This document shows, one piece after another, positions 24,389 to 24,922 of a stretch of DNA of 24,922 nucleotides; positions within the stretch are counted from its first letter, which is position 1, and each line of letters starts with the position of its first letter. The stretch is taken from NCBI GenBank assembly GCA_003973505.1, contig QNXT01000273.1:1-24922 (forward strand), written 5' to 3'. Made by a program: the position numbers and the translations under genes. The notes below the pieces were generated by a model that saw only the letters and a program-made list of their open reading frames with translations, was not told the DNA's origin and ran no database searches. Source of the DNA: Bacteroidota bacterium. Lineage in GTDB: Bacteria > Bacteroidota > Bacteroidia > Bacteroidales > UBA1556.

Positions 24389-24922
24389 ATGAAAAATCGA
24401 TTTTTACTTTACACTGCAGCCATTTCCATGGCAATTGTTCTTATATCAGGAATTGCAAACCTAAGTCATTCACCTGGTAAAAAATCAGGTTCACCTGGTG
24501 ATGGTGCAAATTGTACAGCTTGCCACGCAGGAACCACTCAAACTGCAAGCAACTGGATTACAACTAATATTCCCAGTTCAGGCTACACACCAGGGAGCAC
24601 CTATACCATAACATTAACAGGAACTCATAGTGGCGTAGCCAAATTTGGTTTCGAACTGACAGCAGAAGATGCTTCAAATGCCAAGGTGGGAACTTTTGTA
24701 ATTTCAAACAGCTCTGAAACACAACTTACCAACGCCAATCACGCCGTTACACATACAGCAAATGGCGTGAGTCCTTCAAACAATAGTAAAAGTTGGAGTT
24801 TCGACTGGACAGCTCCTGCAGCAGGCACTGGAGACGTTACTTTCTATGCATCACTCAATGCGGCTAATGGAAATGGACACCCCTCTGGTGATGTGATTTA
24901 CGACACGCATACCGCTTTTACC
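24389..24922 (+). CDS. Reeler/choice-of-anchor-V-like secreted protein (partial)
   Basis: The frame is open from the ATG to the window edge, giving 178 residues without a stop, so the C-terminus is missing. A signal peptide covers about residues 1-23. Then comes the sequence SPGDGANCTACHAG, whose CTACH (42-46) is a possible c-type heme or metal-binding motif. From about residue 55 a beta-rich domain resembles the Reeler/choice-of-anchor-V domain (YTPGSTYTITLTG, KFGFELTAED, SFDWTAPAAGTGDVTFYASLNAANGNG). In Bacteroidota such proteins commonly end in a T9SS sorting domain, which would lie beyond this window. The function is not established. A T9SS cargo gene of another type lies at 5837-8035, so surface export is plausible. 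Confidence 0.85.
   Translation, partial: MKNRFLLYTAAISMAIVLISGIANLSHSPGKKSGSPGDGANCTACHAGTTQTASNWITTNIPSSGYTPGSTYTITLTGTHSGVAKFGFELTAEDASNAKVGTFVISNSSETQLTNANHAVTHTANGVSPSNNSKSWSFDWTAPAAGTGDVTFYASLNAANGNGHPSGDVIYDTHTAFT

Overview
The window looks like chromosomal core sequence of a low-GC member of the Bacteroidota, probably a marine or anaerobic Marinilabiliales/Bacteroidales-type lineage. The lineage is inferred from four things: a type IX secretion (T9SS) C-terminal sorting domain, an S46 dipeptidyl-peptidase, a Bacteroidota-type long PurF paralogue and EF-G2, and repeated promoter-like boxes of the form TAnnTTTG (the Bacteroidota -7 element). Nearly all genes lie on the minus strand. Exceptions are an OsmC-like gene, a small lipoprotein gene, and a Reeler-like gene cut by the right edge.

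Layout from left to right. (1) 1-4008, minus: ftsX, a DUF3098-type small membrane protein, uppP, truB and queA. The first four are tightly packed, with two TAATG stop/start overlaps, and queA follows after a 269 bp gap with its own candidate promoter. (2) 4435-8364: an OsmC-like gene (+) with a 5' hairpin; a LysM/M23 endopeptidase gene placed just downstream of a beta-helix T9SS cargo gene (both minus); and a tiny lipoprotein gene (+). (3) 8449-11765, minus: an S46 DPP7-type peptidase and mannose-1-phosphate guanylyltransferase. (4) 11856-16795, minus: tRNA-Gln(TTG), rimP, nusA, infB, reminiscent of the enterobacterial metY-rimP-nusA-infB operon but headed by a different tRNA. (5) 16937-24204, minus: a 632-residue PurF-like amidotransferase/phosphoribosyltransferase, an EF-G paralogue without the catalytic switch II histidine, an adenosine-kinase-like PfkB enzyme, a di-heme cytochrome c peroxidase lipoprotein, and tRNA-Leu(CAA). 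(6) From 24389, plus: the start of a secreted Reeler/choice-of-anchor-V-like protein with a CxxCH motif.

Most genes are housekeeping: translation initiation and transcription termination, tRNA modification, cell-wall lipid recycling and division, purine metabolism. Envelope and secreted functions are interspersed. Most transcription units end in strong hairpins with T-tracts, and several of these serve both strands.

The least ordinary item is the 478 bp intergenic stretch between the EF-G2 and PurF-like genes. It holds a roughly 267 bp nested palindrome (18964-19230) that folds on paper into a closing stem plus two long arms. It is flanked by TAATA direct repeats, has no open reading frame, and is best read as a MITE-like or other dispersed structured repeat. 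No phage, CRISPR array, complete IS element or defence system was seen.
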